Assembly: GCF_000209165.1 (NCBI RefSeq)
Contig: NC_009046.1
Location: 248,001-312,000 of the forward strand
Length of the DNA: 64,000 nt
Reading direction: 5' to 3'
Source: Scheffersomyces stipitis CBS 6054
Taxonomy: Eukaryota; Ascomycota; Pichiomycetes; Serinales; Debaryomycetaceae
Under the pieces are notes generated by a model that saw nothing but the letters and a program-made list of their open reading frames with translations, was not told the DNA's origin and made no database searches. Both the position numbers and the translations under genes were made by a program. Positions 1 through 9,783 of the stretch are shown here, piece by piece. How positions within the stretch are numbered: position 1 is the first letter of the stretch; each line of letters begins with the position of its first letter.

Positions 1-2
1 GA

Positions 3-2528
3 ATGGAAGACGATATGATCTGGAGAGAAAGTGGGGCCGAAGGAGAATTCGTTGAAAAGGATGATGAAGAGTTGTATTTCACTCCAGAAAAGAACAACGT
101 AGTTTTTGCATCTGCTGTGGATGGCTGGGCTTTTAATGTAAATACTTTTGCAAAGATTTACCTGGCCAAACTTGGCTTCTCTCATTCAGTTTTGTCCAAG
201 ACCTTATGGGGTGACTTTTATTTGGACATGAAAAACAAAAAGATCATTCCTGGAAGTAAATTGAAAGCGTCTCAAGGTAATTTGAAACCTTTATTTGTAT
301 CCTTGATTCTTGAACAAATTTGGGCTGTCTACGAAAATTGCGTCATTGAAAGAAACCAGGAAAAGTTGGAAAGGATAATTGAGAAATTGGGTGCAAAAAT
401 TGGCCCAAGAGAATTGAGATCGAAAGATTACAAGAACTTATTGAACTTGATCATGTCACAATGGATCCCTATTAGTCACGCTATTCTAGGCACAGTCATT
501 GAGTATTTGCCAAGTCCAATTGTCGCTCAACTGCAAAGAATTGAAAAGATCTTGGACGAAAGTATCTACAATGTTGTTGAAATTGAGACTGACAAGACAA
601 AATTGGTTGATGGCAACTTCGACAAGTCAATTCGTACGTGTGATTCATCAGATCCGGAGCATCATACATTGGCATACGTATCTAAATTGTTGTCTATTCC
701 AAATGAGGATTTGCCAAGAGTTGGTACTTCTGCTGAATTAACTGCTGATGAGATAAAGGAAAGAGGCAGAATTGCCAGAGAATTGGCTAAGAAAGCTTCT
801 GAGGCTGCTGCAGCTGCTCAAGGTTCTAATACTGATGAATTCACTATCGTTAAAAAGGATCCTTTTGAATGGGAATTTGAAGAAGAAGACTTTGAAGAAG
901 AAACAGAAGAAGAAGATCTTGACGTTCAAACGGAAACATTAGTCGGATTCACTAGAATTTATTCTGGTTCTTTGTCGAAAGGACAAAAGATTACTGTCAT
1001 TGGACCAAAGTATGATGCATCCCTTCCTAAAGATTCTGAATCCAACAAAGAACAAATTGCTAAAGAAGTTGAAATTAAGGATTTGTACTTAATCATGGGA
1101 AGAGAATTGGTGCCAATGCATACTGTCCCCGCTGGAAATATTGTCGGGGTTGTTGGGCTTGATGAAGCTGTTTTAAAGAATGCCACTTTGTGTTCTGAAA
1201 TACTAGATGACAAGCCGTATATCAACTTGGCTTCGACGTCAACATTAATTCACAATAAGCCAATTATGAAGATTGCGGTTGAACCAACCAATCCTTCAAA
1301 ATTGACTAAGTTGGAAAGGGGGTTGGATCTTTTGTCCAAAGCTGATCCAGTTTTGGAATGGTTCTTTGATGATGACTCTGGTGAGTTGATAATGTGTGTA
1401 GCTGGTGAACTTCACCTTGAAAGATGTCTCAAAGATCTACAAGAAAGATTCGCCAAAGGTTGTGAAGTCATTGTCAAAGAACCTGTTATTCCATTTAGGG
1501 AAGGCTTAGCTGATGACAGGAAGAACACTTCTAACATCGATGAAAATGACGATGAAGATGAAAAGAATTCACTTGGTGTTGATTTGGATTTCTCAGTCTC
1601 ACCTATGCCAAACAAAATCACACAATTCTTGATTGACCATGAATCAGAAATACAAACTATTCAAAATAAGAAGCTTGCGACCGAGGAGCAAGTAGGCTTA
1701 TTCAAGAAGAAGTTCAAATCCGTCCTTGATGAAGAGAAGTTTTACGCAGAATTTGAAAATGTAGAAGATCTAGTTAACCACTTGATAGCATTTGGTCCTA
1801 AGAGAATTGGTCCTAACATTTTTGTCGAGTCAAAGGGTAATTCTCACAAGTTCACACACTTATTTGGAGACAACGACTCTTTGTCAAAGTTTGAATTCGA
1901 AAATAACGTTCTCAACGGTGTTCAGCTTGCATTCAACGAAGGGCCCTTGGCTTCAGAACCTTTACAGGGAGTAATTATCACATTGAAGAGAAGTGAACAG
2001 ATCATGGACGAGAATGGCGAACCTGTTAGAGCTATCAATCAAGGTAGAATCATTGTCCATACTCGTAACTTGATTCACAAGGAATTCTTATTGAAGTCTC
2101 CAAGATTGTTCCTTGCTATGTACACTTGTGATATCCAAGCTACTTCTGAAGTCTTAGGTAAGGTTTACGCTGTTGTTCAACGTACGGGCGGTTCTATCAT
2201 TTCTGAGGAAATGAAGGAGGGTACTCCATTTTTCACCATTGAGGCCAGAATTCCTGTTGTTGAAGCCTTTGGGTTTTCAGAAGACATACGTAAAAAGACA
2301 TCCGGTGCTGCTAGTCCTCAGTTGGTTTTCGCCGGTTATGACATGTTGGATATAGATCCGTATTGGGTTCCACATACCGAAGAAGAACTTGAGGACCTAG
2401 GCGAGTTTGCTGAAAGAGAAAATGTGGCCAGGAGATACATGAACACTATAAGAAGAAGGAAGGGCTTGTTTGTAGACGAAAAGGTTGTCAAGAACGCTGA
2501 AAAGCAGAGAACAATGAGAAAGGATTAG
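3..2528 (+). CDS. EFL1: Ribosome assembly GTPase EFL1/RIA1, 5'-truncated by window edge
   Basis: Elongation-factor-2-like GTPase that, with Sdo1, releases Tif6 from cytoplasmic pre-60S subunits. The reading frame is already open at base 3. About 841 residues are present, against roughly 1110 in S. cerevisiae Ria1, so the N-terminal G domain (G1-G5) lies to the left of the window and the first Met is probably internal. What is seen: EFL1-type segments such as FASAVDGWAFN and LWGDFYLD near the start; the family's acidic/Ala-rich insertion at about residues 240-310; an EF2-like domain II after it (GFTRIYSGSLSKGQ); and domains IV-V ending with GTPFFTIEARIPV and a basic tail. A CTG codon at 531-533 sits where the S. 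cerevisiae protein, as I recall it, has Thr, which suits Ser decoding. Identity is well supported; the true start is not in view. Confidence 0.93.
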   Translation: MEDDMIWRESGAEGEFVEKDDEELYFTPEKNNVVFASAVDGWAFNVNTFAKIYLAKLGFSHSVLSKTLWGDFYLDMKNKKIIPGSKLKASQGNLKPLFVSLILEQIWAVYENCVIERNQEKLERIIEKLGAKIGPRELRSKDYKNLLNLIMSQWIPISHAILGTVIEYLPSPIVAQLQRIEKILDESIYNVVEIETDKTKLVDGNFDKSIRTCDSSDPEHHTLAYVSKLLSIPNEDLPRVGTSAELTADEIKERGRIARELAKKASEAAAAAQGSNTDEFTIVKKDPFEWEFEEEDFEEETEEEDLDVQTETLVGFTRIYSGSLSKGQKITVIGPKYDASLPKDSESNKEQIAKEVEIKDLYLIMGRELVPMHTVPAGNIVGVVGLDEAVLKNATLCSEILDDKPYINLASTSTLIHNKPIMKIAVEPTNPSKLTKLERGLDLLSKADPVLEWFFDDDSGELIMCVAGELHLERCLKDLQERFAKGCEVIVKEPVIPFREGLADDRKNTSNIDENDDEDEKNSLGVDLDFSVSPMPNKITQFLIDHESEIQTIQNKKLATEEQVGLFKKKFKSVLDEEKFYAEFENVEDLVNHLIAFGPKRIGPNIFVESKGNSHKFTHLFGDNDSLSKFEFENNVLNGVQLAFNEGPLASEPLQGVIITLKRSEQIMDENGEPVRAINQGRIIVHTRNLIHKEFLLKSPRLFLAMYTCDIQATSEVLGKVYAVVQRTGGSIISEEMKEGTPFFTIEARIPVVEAFGFSEDIRKKTSGAASPQLVFAGYDMLDIDPYWVPHTEEELEDLGEFAERENVARRYMNTIRRRKGLFVDEKVVKNAEKQRTMRKD

Positions 2529-2841
2529 TATACGATTATTAGTAGAAATCATTGATATACACAAACGTCTCATAGACTTCGTATTCGTATTCTATATATG
2601 TGAATTTAATCTCATACTCAAAAACTGAATGTATACGTTGACTATGAATATATTAAAAAAGTTGCAGCCACCTTTAGCAACCGTTGGCGTATGCTTTGGT
2701 CTATGTACAGGACACTTGTGTAGCAAAAATTTTACTGAGTAGAAGAAGTTCTATAGTTAAATCGATACCTAGTCTACAGTGTACGCCAAGTTTAACAGCC
2801 GTTTAATCTATGAAGCCCATAAACCCAACGAGTATTATATT
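2529..2841. other. Intergenic, EFL1-IBD2
   Basis: 313 bases between two plus-strand genes. AT-rich, holding the EFL1 3' end and the IBD2 promoter. An open frame reaches back to a GTG at 2779, but yeast initiation there is unlikely. I see no other feature. Confidence 0.6.
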
Positions 2842-4665
2842 ATGAGTATACCAATTGAAGGACACAAAAAAGTGCCCGGGGAATCATCGCAAAAACCACA
2901 AGAATTGCCTTCAGAAAGACCCACTATGTCACAAGAGAATGGAACATCCTCTCCGTTCTCATACGAGGATGTACGGAACTTCAAATTCCTTGGACCCTCC
3001 GGACTTACCAATATACAGAGGCAAAAACCAACCACGACACCTCCCGCATATGTTCACTCAATCAAGTCTCGAATTGTACCTAGTAATTCTAAGAGTCCCA
3101 TTTCAATTCCTTCTGGTGCTAATGGACAATTAGACCCCAAAAAGCTTTTTGAACTTGTTCTGAAGAACTACGAGTCATGGCTGCAAGCGATGTACAAGCA
3201 GTTTCAAGAAGATGACAACTTTCTGCCGTTTCCAAACGAAGACGACTATAATGAACCAAATGGTAAAGCTGGAAATGGTTCAGAATCGCAGCCCATATTC
3301 AACTACAGTCTTCTTGAAGCATTAGAGAAGGCTTCGTCAGAGTTCTCAGACAAGATCAACAAATTAGAAGACGATACTATACAAAGCAGCCGAGAACCAT
3401 CCGTAGTTACTCCTCCTATAGAAGAGTCAGAAACAGAGACAACAGAGCCAGCTACAGAGCCAACAGAGCCAGCAACAGAGCCAGCAACAGAGCCAGCAAC
3501 AGAGCAAGTACCAGAGCCAGTAAAAAAGCTAGTAAGTGCTAAAACGAAAAGACCAGTTCGAAAATCGGTCAAAAACGGACAGAAAAAACTCATCAACCCG
3601 TCGGATTCCTTATTAAAAGAAGGTGAAATAGATACAATTCGTGAGAGACTCGCCAGATTGACACCCGAAAACTTTTTGCAATATACCAGATTTGATGAAA
3701 GGAAAAAGGGATTCAGCCTTTACGATACCACAGACGAGGAGGGTCTCCATGAAGGCAATACCGAAGTCTTCTTTGATGAAGATGGTATGTTTCATAACGA
3801 CCAAGACGATTACGACCTAGAGGAAATTAACGACGACGATCAATATGTGTACGACTATCCGCCCACACACCATATTGAGTTGGAACTAAACACAGCTCCT
3901 GAATGCGACGAACATGGAATGGATGGCTGTGATTGTCCAGTTTATGAGTACGAAGATGGAGAGCAATTTCGGGGCGGAGAATTCGGCGATGAGGGCCCTT
4001 CTTGTGAGTTTACATTTGAGTATGATCACACTGGCAAACTCGTGCCTACTTATAGCAATGTAGAAGAGAAAATGCGGTTAATGGAAATACAGGCCCGCTT
4101 CATAAAGACAATGCAGGGACAAAATGCTAATGGATCTAAAGGAATAAATGGAGGTCAAATGAAACTTCCTTCGATAAACGAGCTTGATATTGGCAATCAT
4201 GATTTATCGTCTGGATCTTCAAAATCTAAAAAGAAGAACAAAAAGAAGAAAAAGAAAAAGAACAATACTGGCATAGACGAGACACAACAAGCGTCTCATG
4301 AAATTCACCAACAGCAGCAGCAACATAACCATCCTGCTGCCCCTGGTAGCGGTTGTTGTTTGTTCTGTGAGTATGAGTTGATCTTTGGCTCTAAACCCAG
4401 ACAGATGATGAAATGGTACGACCAAAGGATACGCCGAGACGAGCAAAGACGTGAGGAAATCAAGAAGAAGTTGGAAAATGCAAAACTGAAGGCAATGAAG
4501 AGACAGCGAGAAATGAGAGAAAGACAATTGCACAGTCAGAATGAAGATGTCCAACAGCCTGTAGCAAGTGACCACAAACACAGTGATATTGAACATATCG
4601 AAGAGGAAAGCTTCGACGGAGAACACCACGAAGAGGATCACGTCCCAAAGCTGACCAGCATCTGA
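2842..4665 (+). CDS. IBD2: IBD2-like spindle checkpoint protein
   Basis: Probable homologue of Ibd2, which acts with Bfa1/Bub2 in the mitotic spindle checkpoint in S. cerevisiae. The recognisable part is near the C-terminus: CCLFCEYELIFGSKPRQMMK at about residues 505-524, close to the CLFCEYYMVFG...MIKWYN signature I recall from yeast Ibd2. Other features are a Thr/Glu/Pro/Ala repeat (about 200-227), a second Cys-bearing acidic region (about 350-400), a lysine run (about 461-475), a Gln/His stretch, and a charged C-terminal helix rich in Arg/Lys/Glu. The start is the ATG at 2842, because the longer frame begins at a GTG. At 607 residues it is much longer than the roughly 350-residue S. cerevisiae protein; the extra length is low-complexity sequence. 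NST1-type proteins were considered and fit worse. Moderately sure. Confidence 0.62.
   Translation: MSIPIEGHKKVPGESSQKPQELPSERPTMSQENGTSSPFSYEDVRNFKFLGPSGLTNIQRQKPTTTPPAYVHSIKSRIVPSNSKSPISIPSGANGQLDPKKLFELVLKNYESWLQAMYKQFQEDDNFLPFPNEDDYNEPNGKAGNGSESQPIFNYSLLEALEKASSEFSDKINKLEDDTIQSSREPSVVTPPIEESETETTEPATEPTEPATEPATEPATEQVPEPVKKLVSAKTKRPVRKSVKNGQKKLINPSDSLLKEGEIDTIRERLARLTPENFLQYTRFDERKKGFSLYDTTDEEGLHEGNTEVFFDEDGMFHNDQDDYDLEEINDDDQYVYDYPPTHHIELELNTAPECDEHGMDGCDCPVYEYEDGEQFRGGEFGDEGPSCEFTFEYDHTGKLVPTYSNVEEKMRLMEIQARFIKTMQGQNANGSKGINGGQMKLPSINELDIGNHDLSSGSSKSKKKNKKKKKKKNNTGIDETQQASHEIHQQQQQHNHPAAPGSGCCLFCEYELIFGSKPRQMMKWYDQRIRRDEQRREEIKKKLENAKLKAMKRQREMRERQLHSQNEDVQQPVASDHKHSDIEHIEEESFDGEHHEEDHVPKLTSI
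3439..3522 (+). repeat. 12-bp coding repeat (Pro-Ala-Thr-Glu) in IBD2
   Basis: In-frame near-perfect units of gcaacagagcca, with 6-bp variants, encode a PATE/TEP repeat. The length is a multiple of three, so copy-number change would keep the frame. Confidence 0.85.
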
Positions 4666-5990
4666 CATAGGTGTAAATGGCAGAATAGTATGATAATAAA
4701 CGACTTCAACTGTATAGTAAGTAATTGCTGAACTGTATTGTAAATAGCTTGTAGTTTGCAACTTGATATCACGTGATATTTGGGCAAATATGAGATGGCG
4801 GATGGAGATAGAGATGGGTTTATATTTCAATGACTAAATAGTGATCACGGAGATTTTCATAGAATAGAGCACATGCCTATTGTTTATTCCCAGGCTATTA
4901 GTATGCCATTATGTCTTGCGTGAAAATGCGGAGGACCAATAGTAACGGACTATCGACTGAGTTTCAAAGCCAAGATAAACTTTCCCAAAAAGAAAAGGTT
5001 TCAAATACTCCTTGTGCATAAATTGCGAAATGCAGGCGTTTGAACTTGAATGTTAACAGGAAGACAGACCAATCATGGTTCGTCAGAGGTTTCACTGGAG
5101 AAGATTATGTTCTAAAATTATATGATTGTGTGCAGTTCATGCATGAATTACGATTGCAAATTGAAAACGTGATTTGGACCACGAGTAGCTAGCCGGTCTT
5201 TCCCAATTCTTGGGGGTGACGTCCTGTTCTGATATTTACAAAATCCATAAAAGCTCTCGTCAGTCCGCTCCACCGGGAACTGCTCTCTCCAAAATATTTG
5301 GAGTTTCAATATGCTTGGGTGAACAATGGCCCTCTACCCTTGCTGATGTGCTGATCGTCACGTGACTGCAACAGTGCGGTGCTCGCTAACAGCGCCGTTA
5401 TAACATATGATCCTTCACAATATTCACAGTGACCCCCCTTTACGAAATAAGGTGGATGGAGTTAGCACAATGTTAGAGCGATTTCAGTTAGTGAGGCTGG
5501 GCCAGTGGCGAGTGCCATAAACGTATAGCTTATGTAAGAGAAGTTATGACGTTTAGGCAGACGTCTATGCTAGTATAGATCTAGCCATATGCTGTAGTCG
5601 CATATAGGATGAGATCTACTAGAAAAGCTCTGGCCATTGTGGTTACATACAGCCGAAAACTAGACCAGAGCCAATTTTTCGAGTCGGTGGGGTGGCTGCC
5701 TCATAGTATATAAGCGGGCCAGGGGCAACCACCAAATGGCCAACACTTTCTCTTCTTCTACGTAAACTATTGATCTGTCGAATCCTAATTACTATAGCTG
5801 TATTTCCAACGCCCAAGTTAATTATTAGTAGCTATATCCATTCCACTGCTAATATATAGTGATAGCCGCTGTTTTCGCCATCAAATTAGCTGCTTTAGTA
5901 TTTAACTAGTCTCATTGCACTGTTTTAAAACGTCACATCTTTCGACTATAGTATTTCCACATTACCCCACACAAAGTATTGTTGGTACCT
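4666..5990. other. Long intergenic region and promoter of the 142-residue gene
   Basis: 1.3 kb without a supported gene. It contains palindromic CACGTG boxes near 4773 and 5360 (the Cbf1/Pho4-type core) and, closer to the next gene, a TATA element at 5707-5714 (TATATAAG). The 200-base-long minus-strand frame that enters from IBD2 is the shadow of IBD2's lysine-rich coding sequence. Confidence 0.5.
5707..5714 (+). promoter_or_regulatory. TATA box upstream of the 142-residue gene
   Basis: TATATAAG in a locally GC-richer context, 277 bases before the ATG at 5991. With the strongly biased codon use of that gene it suggests a strong, TATA-dependent promoter and a long 5' leader. Inference only; no transcript evidence. 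Confidence 0.4.
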
Positions 5991-6419
5991 ATGCCAGTAG
6001 CCATGTTTTCACAAAGCGGAACCAACACCCCCATTCCTTCCAACGTCAACGTAGTTCAGTACCACGAACAACTAGGCGAAACTGTCACCTGGGTCAAGGA
6101 CTGGTACTCCCCAAACTTGACCAGCAACTCTAGCGAAGACGGAATTTCTGACTCCGTCAGGTTGAAGGGCTGGTTTAGAACCAATATGAACCACAAGAAT
6201 TCGTCCAGCTTGAGCTACAGCCACCAAGATGTCTTGGACTTGAACCAGTGGAGATACCACAAGACCTCTATCCATGCTGTCGAGTCCACAAACTCCGTTT
6301 CGGACTCGACTGGACTGGTGGACACGAATGAAGAGAGCCAGGCCAAGGTTTCCAGTAAAGAGTTGGAGTCTGCCATAAAGTTCTCTGCTGAAGAAGGTCT
6401 GATTTCTGGCTTAGGTTGA
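5991..6419 (+). CDS. Unknown 142-residue protein, codon use of a highly expressed gene
   Basis: I do not recognise this protein. It is small, hydrophilic and rich in Ser/Thr/Asn, with no signal peptide or membrane segment. A central region contains LKGWFRTNMNHKN and QDVLDLNQWRYHKTS, where the Trp/Tyr residues suggest a folded element, and the C-terminal third is acidic. The open frame reaches back to a TTG at 5979; the first ATG is at 5991, and 6003 (giving MFSQSG...) is an equally possible start. Codons are strongly biased toward the set used by abundant yeast proteins (GTC, ACC, TCC, AAC, TAC, TTG, AAG). It lies about 1.3 kb downstream of IBD2 and converges on REX1 with about 100 bases between stops. 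It is probably a real, well-expressed lineage-specific gene of unknown function. Confidence 0.7.
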   Translation: MPVAMFSQSGTNTPIPSNVNVVQYHEQLGETVTWVKDWYSPNLTSNSSEDGISDSVRLKGWFRTNMNHKNSSSLSYSHQDVLDLNQWRYHKTSIHAVESTNSVSDSTGLVDTNEESQAKVSSKELESAIKFSAEEGLISGLG

Positions 6420-6525
6420 TCCTTCACAATTTGTTGATTTGTTCGCTTTTCTAATAAAATTACACCCTAATGATAATGAGTCGATTATATATAACCAGTA
6501 AACTAATATACATTTAGACACAAAT

Positions 6526-8463
6526 TTATGTATCCACGGTCTTGACCTTGACCAAAGTGACAGCTTCCTTGGCTGCTATGGTTTCCTCAATTAACTGCTG
6601 AAGCTTATCAGAATCCCAAATCTCTTCTTTAGCAAGTTGATGGAGATCCTCTCCATCTCTATCCATCTTTTGAAACTTCTTGCGAATGCTTTGTAATCTG
6701 AACATTTCACGTGGATCACCTACTTCAGAATGAATTATGAACAAGGCATTCGCAGGGAGACTATTATAGATCAATTTCAATCTTTCTAAAGTGATCTCAA
6801 GTAGGGAGTTGTTCTCACATGAAACTGGTCCAGTATAATGGTCTGGTACTCTGTATCTACCAGAAGTGAAATCCAACTCCCTTAAGTTCAAAACTACCAT
6901 ATTTTTATCTACGCTTTCTTCTTGATACCTGCTCAAAACTTCGTCGTCGTTGCTGACGTATATTCTTTGAACATTGTGATCGCTGGGTTCAGCATAAGAT
7001 TCCTGTTCCTTATGGTTAGCATAGTTGATAAGAAGTGATTGGAAGTCTTCTCCTCTTGACTTGTGCTCAGTTGCTAACCTCTTGAAAATGGATACTTCTC
7101 CAACATTAAGTCCAAAGCATAAGCCTTCCTGTAATTTCAACTTGACCAAATCTAAACAAGCATTTGAATCTTCAACTGAAGAATGTCCTTCTCCAGTAAC
7201 TTCACCGCATTGGATCTGACGATCAAGGAAATTCAGAGTCAACCATTTCAACGCCGGCTTCAGAGGTGGACCTCTTACATGCTCATAAATAACAGCTGTA
7301 TCAACAATTTTTAAGTGTTTGAACTTCATGACATTCAAATCAGATTCCAAAGAATGCCCAATCAATATGTCATCGGCAGAAATAATCAGCAATAGTTCCT
7401 CTTGGATATCCTTAAGAGAAGTAGTGATATTAGCCAATTTCTCTTCTGTTATTCCGGAGTACTTGGTCAAATAATCAATGATTTCTTCATCAGGTTTGAC
7501 ATATTTATCCAAAACGACTTCTCCTTGAAAATTAATTAATGAAATTCGCGTCAACACTTTACCAGATTTGGCTTCGCAAAACTCACAGTCAAGCGCAAAC
7601 GTATGAGAACCATCATGATCAAATGCCTTTGTTTCAACCCATTTCTCGTCTTTCTCAACGTCAACCTTTACTGGATAGTTATGCAGCACCATTTGGTCCG
7701 TAGTCATAAGTAAATCGTACAAGGTAATCTTTGTATTTTTGGAATCCTCCAACAATTGCTTCTTTTCCTTTTTTGTCAATGGCACATTGATTAATGTTTC
7801 CAATGAAGGGTAGAGCGAATCCTTTGATCCTGGACTTGAAGTAGCAATGAAGTCTGAAAAAGTTTCATAGAGAAACAGTAACTTCTCATCATATATATCT
7901 TGAGGAGTTGTTATCGATTCGCTTATGTGAATAGGTAAGCCAGGAACCATACATACAACGACTTTGGATATACCGGAGGCTTTTTCAAACTGAAACCACT
8001 TTGGTGGCCTTTCCAGTGTACAGTTAAATACTTTGAGAATCAAATCTCGCATACTACGAAATGGCAAGCGTTTTTCGCCAGTTACGTTGATTGATAACTG
8101 TGGTGAACCAGCAGACATATACAGTTTCTTCCTGCTTCTTCCTTTGGTAAGGCTCTCAGTTTTAATGAGCTTATTTACTTGTGCCACGGTTGTACTAGAA
8201 AATGATTGAGCAGAAGACCGTCTTCTCTTTTGAGATGTTGGTGGTCTAATTGCGTCTGTGCTAGCATTGGGATCAGATTTTTGTATTTCGTCTTCGTTTA
8301 ATGAAGTAAGTGAAACAGCTGAGTCTCGTCTTCCAGGGATTCCTGATTCCGATAATAGCTCTCTTATCTGAGCGTTGTGACTCTCGGCGTCTAGATCAGA
8401 GGTTGAAATCGACATACGAGCAGTTCGTTTACTGAGCGGATCATCGACAGCGACTTCAGGCAT
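6526..8463 (-). CDS. REX1: RNA exonuclease REX1/RNH70 (DEDDh family)
   Basis: 3'-5' exoribonuclease that trims 5S rRNA, tRNA-Arg and other precursors in the nucleus. The exonuclease domain covers about residues 285-445. It begins with FALDCEFCEAKSGKVLTRIS (D292 and E294), continues through the family block YVKPDEEIIDYLTKYSGIT, ILIGHSLESDLN (D375) and RGPPLKPALKWL, and ends with GHSSVEDSNACLDLV (H427, D432), so all five DEDDh catalytic residues are present. The N-terminal 120 residues are Ser/basic-rich with likely nuclear localisation sequence (QKRRRSS). At 645 residues it is somewhat longer than S. cerevisiae Rex1 (about 550). It is read toward the upstream small gene and is followed on the same strand by DYN3. 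The ATG at 8463 is the first in frame. High confidence in family and name. Confidence 0.9.
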   Translation of the reverse strand: MPEVAVDDPLSKRTARMSISTSDLDAESHNAQIRELLSESGIPGRRDSAVSLTSLNEDEIQKSDPNASTDAIRPPTSQKRRRSSAQSFSSTTVAQVNKLIKTESLTKGRSRKKLYMSAGSPQLSINVTGEKRLPFRSMRDLILKVFNCTLERPPKWFQFEKASGISKVVVCMVPGLPIHISESITTPQDIYDEKLLFLYETFSDFIATSSPGSKDSLYPSLETLINVPLTKKEKKQLLEDSKNTKITLYDLLMTTDQMVLHNYPVKVDVEKDEKWVETKAFDHDGSHTFALDCEFCEAKSGKVLTRISLINFQGEVVLDKYVKPDEEIIDYLTKYSGITEEKLANITTSLKDIQEELLLIISADDILIGHSLESDLNVMKFKHLKIVDTAVIYEHVRGPPLKPALKWLTLNFLDRQIQCGEVTGEGHSSVEDSNACLDLVKLKLQEGLCFGLNVGEVSIFKRLATEHKSRGEDFQSLLINYANHKEQESYAEPSDHNVQRIYVSNDDEVLSRYQEESVDKNMVVLNLRELDFTSGRYRVPDHYTGPVSCENNSLLEITLERLKLIYNSLPANALFIIHSEVGDPREMFRLQSIRKKFQKMDRDGEDLHQLAKEEIWDSDKLQQLIEETIAAKEAVTLVKVKTVDT

Positions 8464-8892
8464 ACCAGCAAAGCTGTAATTTTAGAATATATGTGAATGG
8501 AGGATAAAAAAATGAACGATCTGACTGCTTTAGACGTTCTTTTTCATCGGTAACAAGTTTGTAGAATATATAAAATCTAACCAATAGGTGCAAACAGTAC
8601 AACGCCAAATTTCTGTATAAAGCATTGAAATTTTTCCACCGCTAAAAGATGTCGCGGCGTGATAAGTTTCACGTGCGTTTATTCTACAAGACATTTTTGG
8701 TTGCTGTTAAGAATAGGATTATTATTTCAATTATCTATCGTCAATTGGCTTGTTACTATCATAGATTTGGTGCTGAGAGAATTTTGAAGTGACTGTTGTA
8801 GTATGTGTGCTGTTAGTTCTGGACATTATGAAATAGTATTTGGTATCATGCAGGATTTTCACATTTTGCAACCAATGTCTACTAGTAGGATG
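8464..8892. other. Intergenic, REX1-DYN3
   Basis: 429 bases between two minus-strand genes; REX1 promoter and DYN3 3' end. A CACGTG core lies near 8680. Nothing else seen. Confidence 0.5.
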
Positions 8893-9783
8893 TCATACAC
8901 TGAGAAGTTCAGATAATGAATAAGATTTGGTTTCTGGCTTTGAGATTTCTGTGTCTGTCTTCACTGAATCTTGTGATCGGAAAAGTTTGGATGTGGCATC
9001 AACTGAATTAGCAGAAAAGCTACTAGTGTAATCCTTGTCGAATTGTTCAATATCTTCTTCATTCAGAAATAAGAATTCAGAAACGGCATTGGCCGATTTA
9101 GATACAAGAAGAATTTTGTTCCAGGAGTCCCAGGCTCTTGGGATATGTTGATTTATAACAATTTGATCGGAAGAGTCACAGTCAGACACTTCTTGTTCGT
9201 AGATAGGTTGTGGTTCTCTTTTTGTGAGAACTAAATCAGCAGGGGCCAGAAGAACCTGCTTGAAATTTGATACCACATATATCGATCCGCCGTGTTTAAG
9301 AGCGATATATCTTAAATGCTGTTGTAGGGCAATACTTCTTTTAGATAAAGGATCCCCTAGCAAGACTGAGGAGTCAAGGACAATCGAGAAGCGGAATTGT
9401 ACTGGTAGATCACATTGGCCAGGTCCCAAGCCAACCAAGAGGCTTCCTGTTTCATTTGCTTTGGAGAGCAGGTTCAAATTGGCATTGAATTCGTTCTGGT
9501 ATGTTTGTTTGATTGCATCTCTGTTGCATTCCAATCGGTACAAGAAATTAATTATTTCAAGTGTGCGCTGATAGGACCGAAACTGAATAATTACATGGAT
9601 TTGGTTGAACTCTTGTACCAATAGTTTCTCAAGATAGACAGAAAAGGCTGTAATATTTGAAATCGTGTATATTGCCTTAGTATCAGATTCTGAGTATTGA
9701 ATTTTCAGTTGTAAATCGGAGGTGAAGACTACGATAAGATCTCGGAGTTCTTTCTTTGGAATCAACTCAGAGAAAAATGTCAT
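8893..9783 (-). CDS. DYN3: Dynein light intermediate chain (DYN3-like)
   Basis: Probable light intermediate chain of cytoplasmic dynein, which binds the heavy-chain tail and in yeast supports spindle positioning. The central part follows the family pattern: LLVGLGPGQCDLPVQFRFSI (about 115-134), then DPLSKRS and LRYIALKHGGSIYVVS (about 144-172), then IPRAWDSWNK (about 214-223), corresponding to the family's KRxxxxxLRxxAhxxGASLhhxS and WDSWxKI blocks. The P-loop found in animal light intermediate chains is not visible, as is usual for the shortened yeast proteins. At 296 residues it is close to S. cerevisiae Dyn3 (about 312). The C-terminus is Ser/Thr/acidic. It shares a 552-base divergent promoter with TAF1. 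Identification rests on motif similarity from memory. Confidence 0.68.
   Translation of the reverse strand: MTFFSELIPKKELRDLIVVFTSDLQLKIQYSESDTKAIYTISNITAFSVYLEKLLVQEFNQIHVIIQFRSYQRTLEIINFLYRLECNRDAIKQTYQNEFNANLNLLSKANETGSLLVGLGPGQCDLPVQFRFSIVLDSSVLLGDPLSKRSIALQQHLRYIALKHGGSIYVVSNFKQVLLAPADLVLTKREPQPIYEQEVSDCDSSDQIVINQHIPRAWDSWNKILLVSKSANAVSEFLFLNEEDIEQFDKDYTSSFSANSVDATSKLFRSQDSVKTDTEISKPETKSYSLSELLSV

Noticed and set aside
4219..4830. 203-codon minus-strand frame opposite the IBD2 3' end
   Set aside because: It is the antisense of the lysine- and glutamine-rich IBD2 coding region (poly-Phe/Leu/Val product) with no domain or conserved start.
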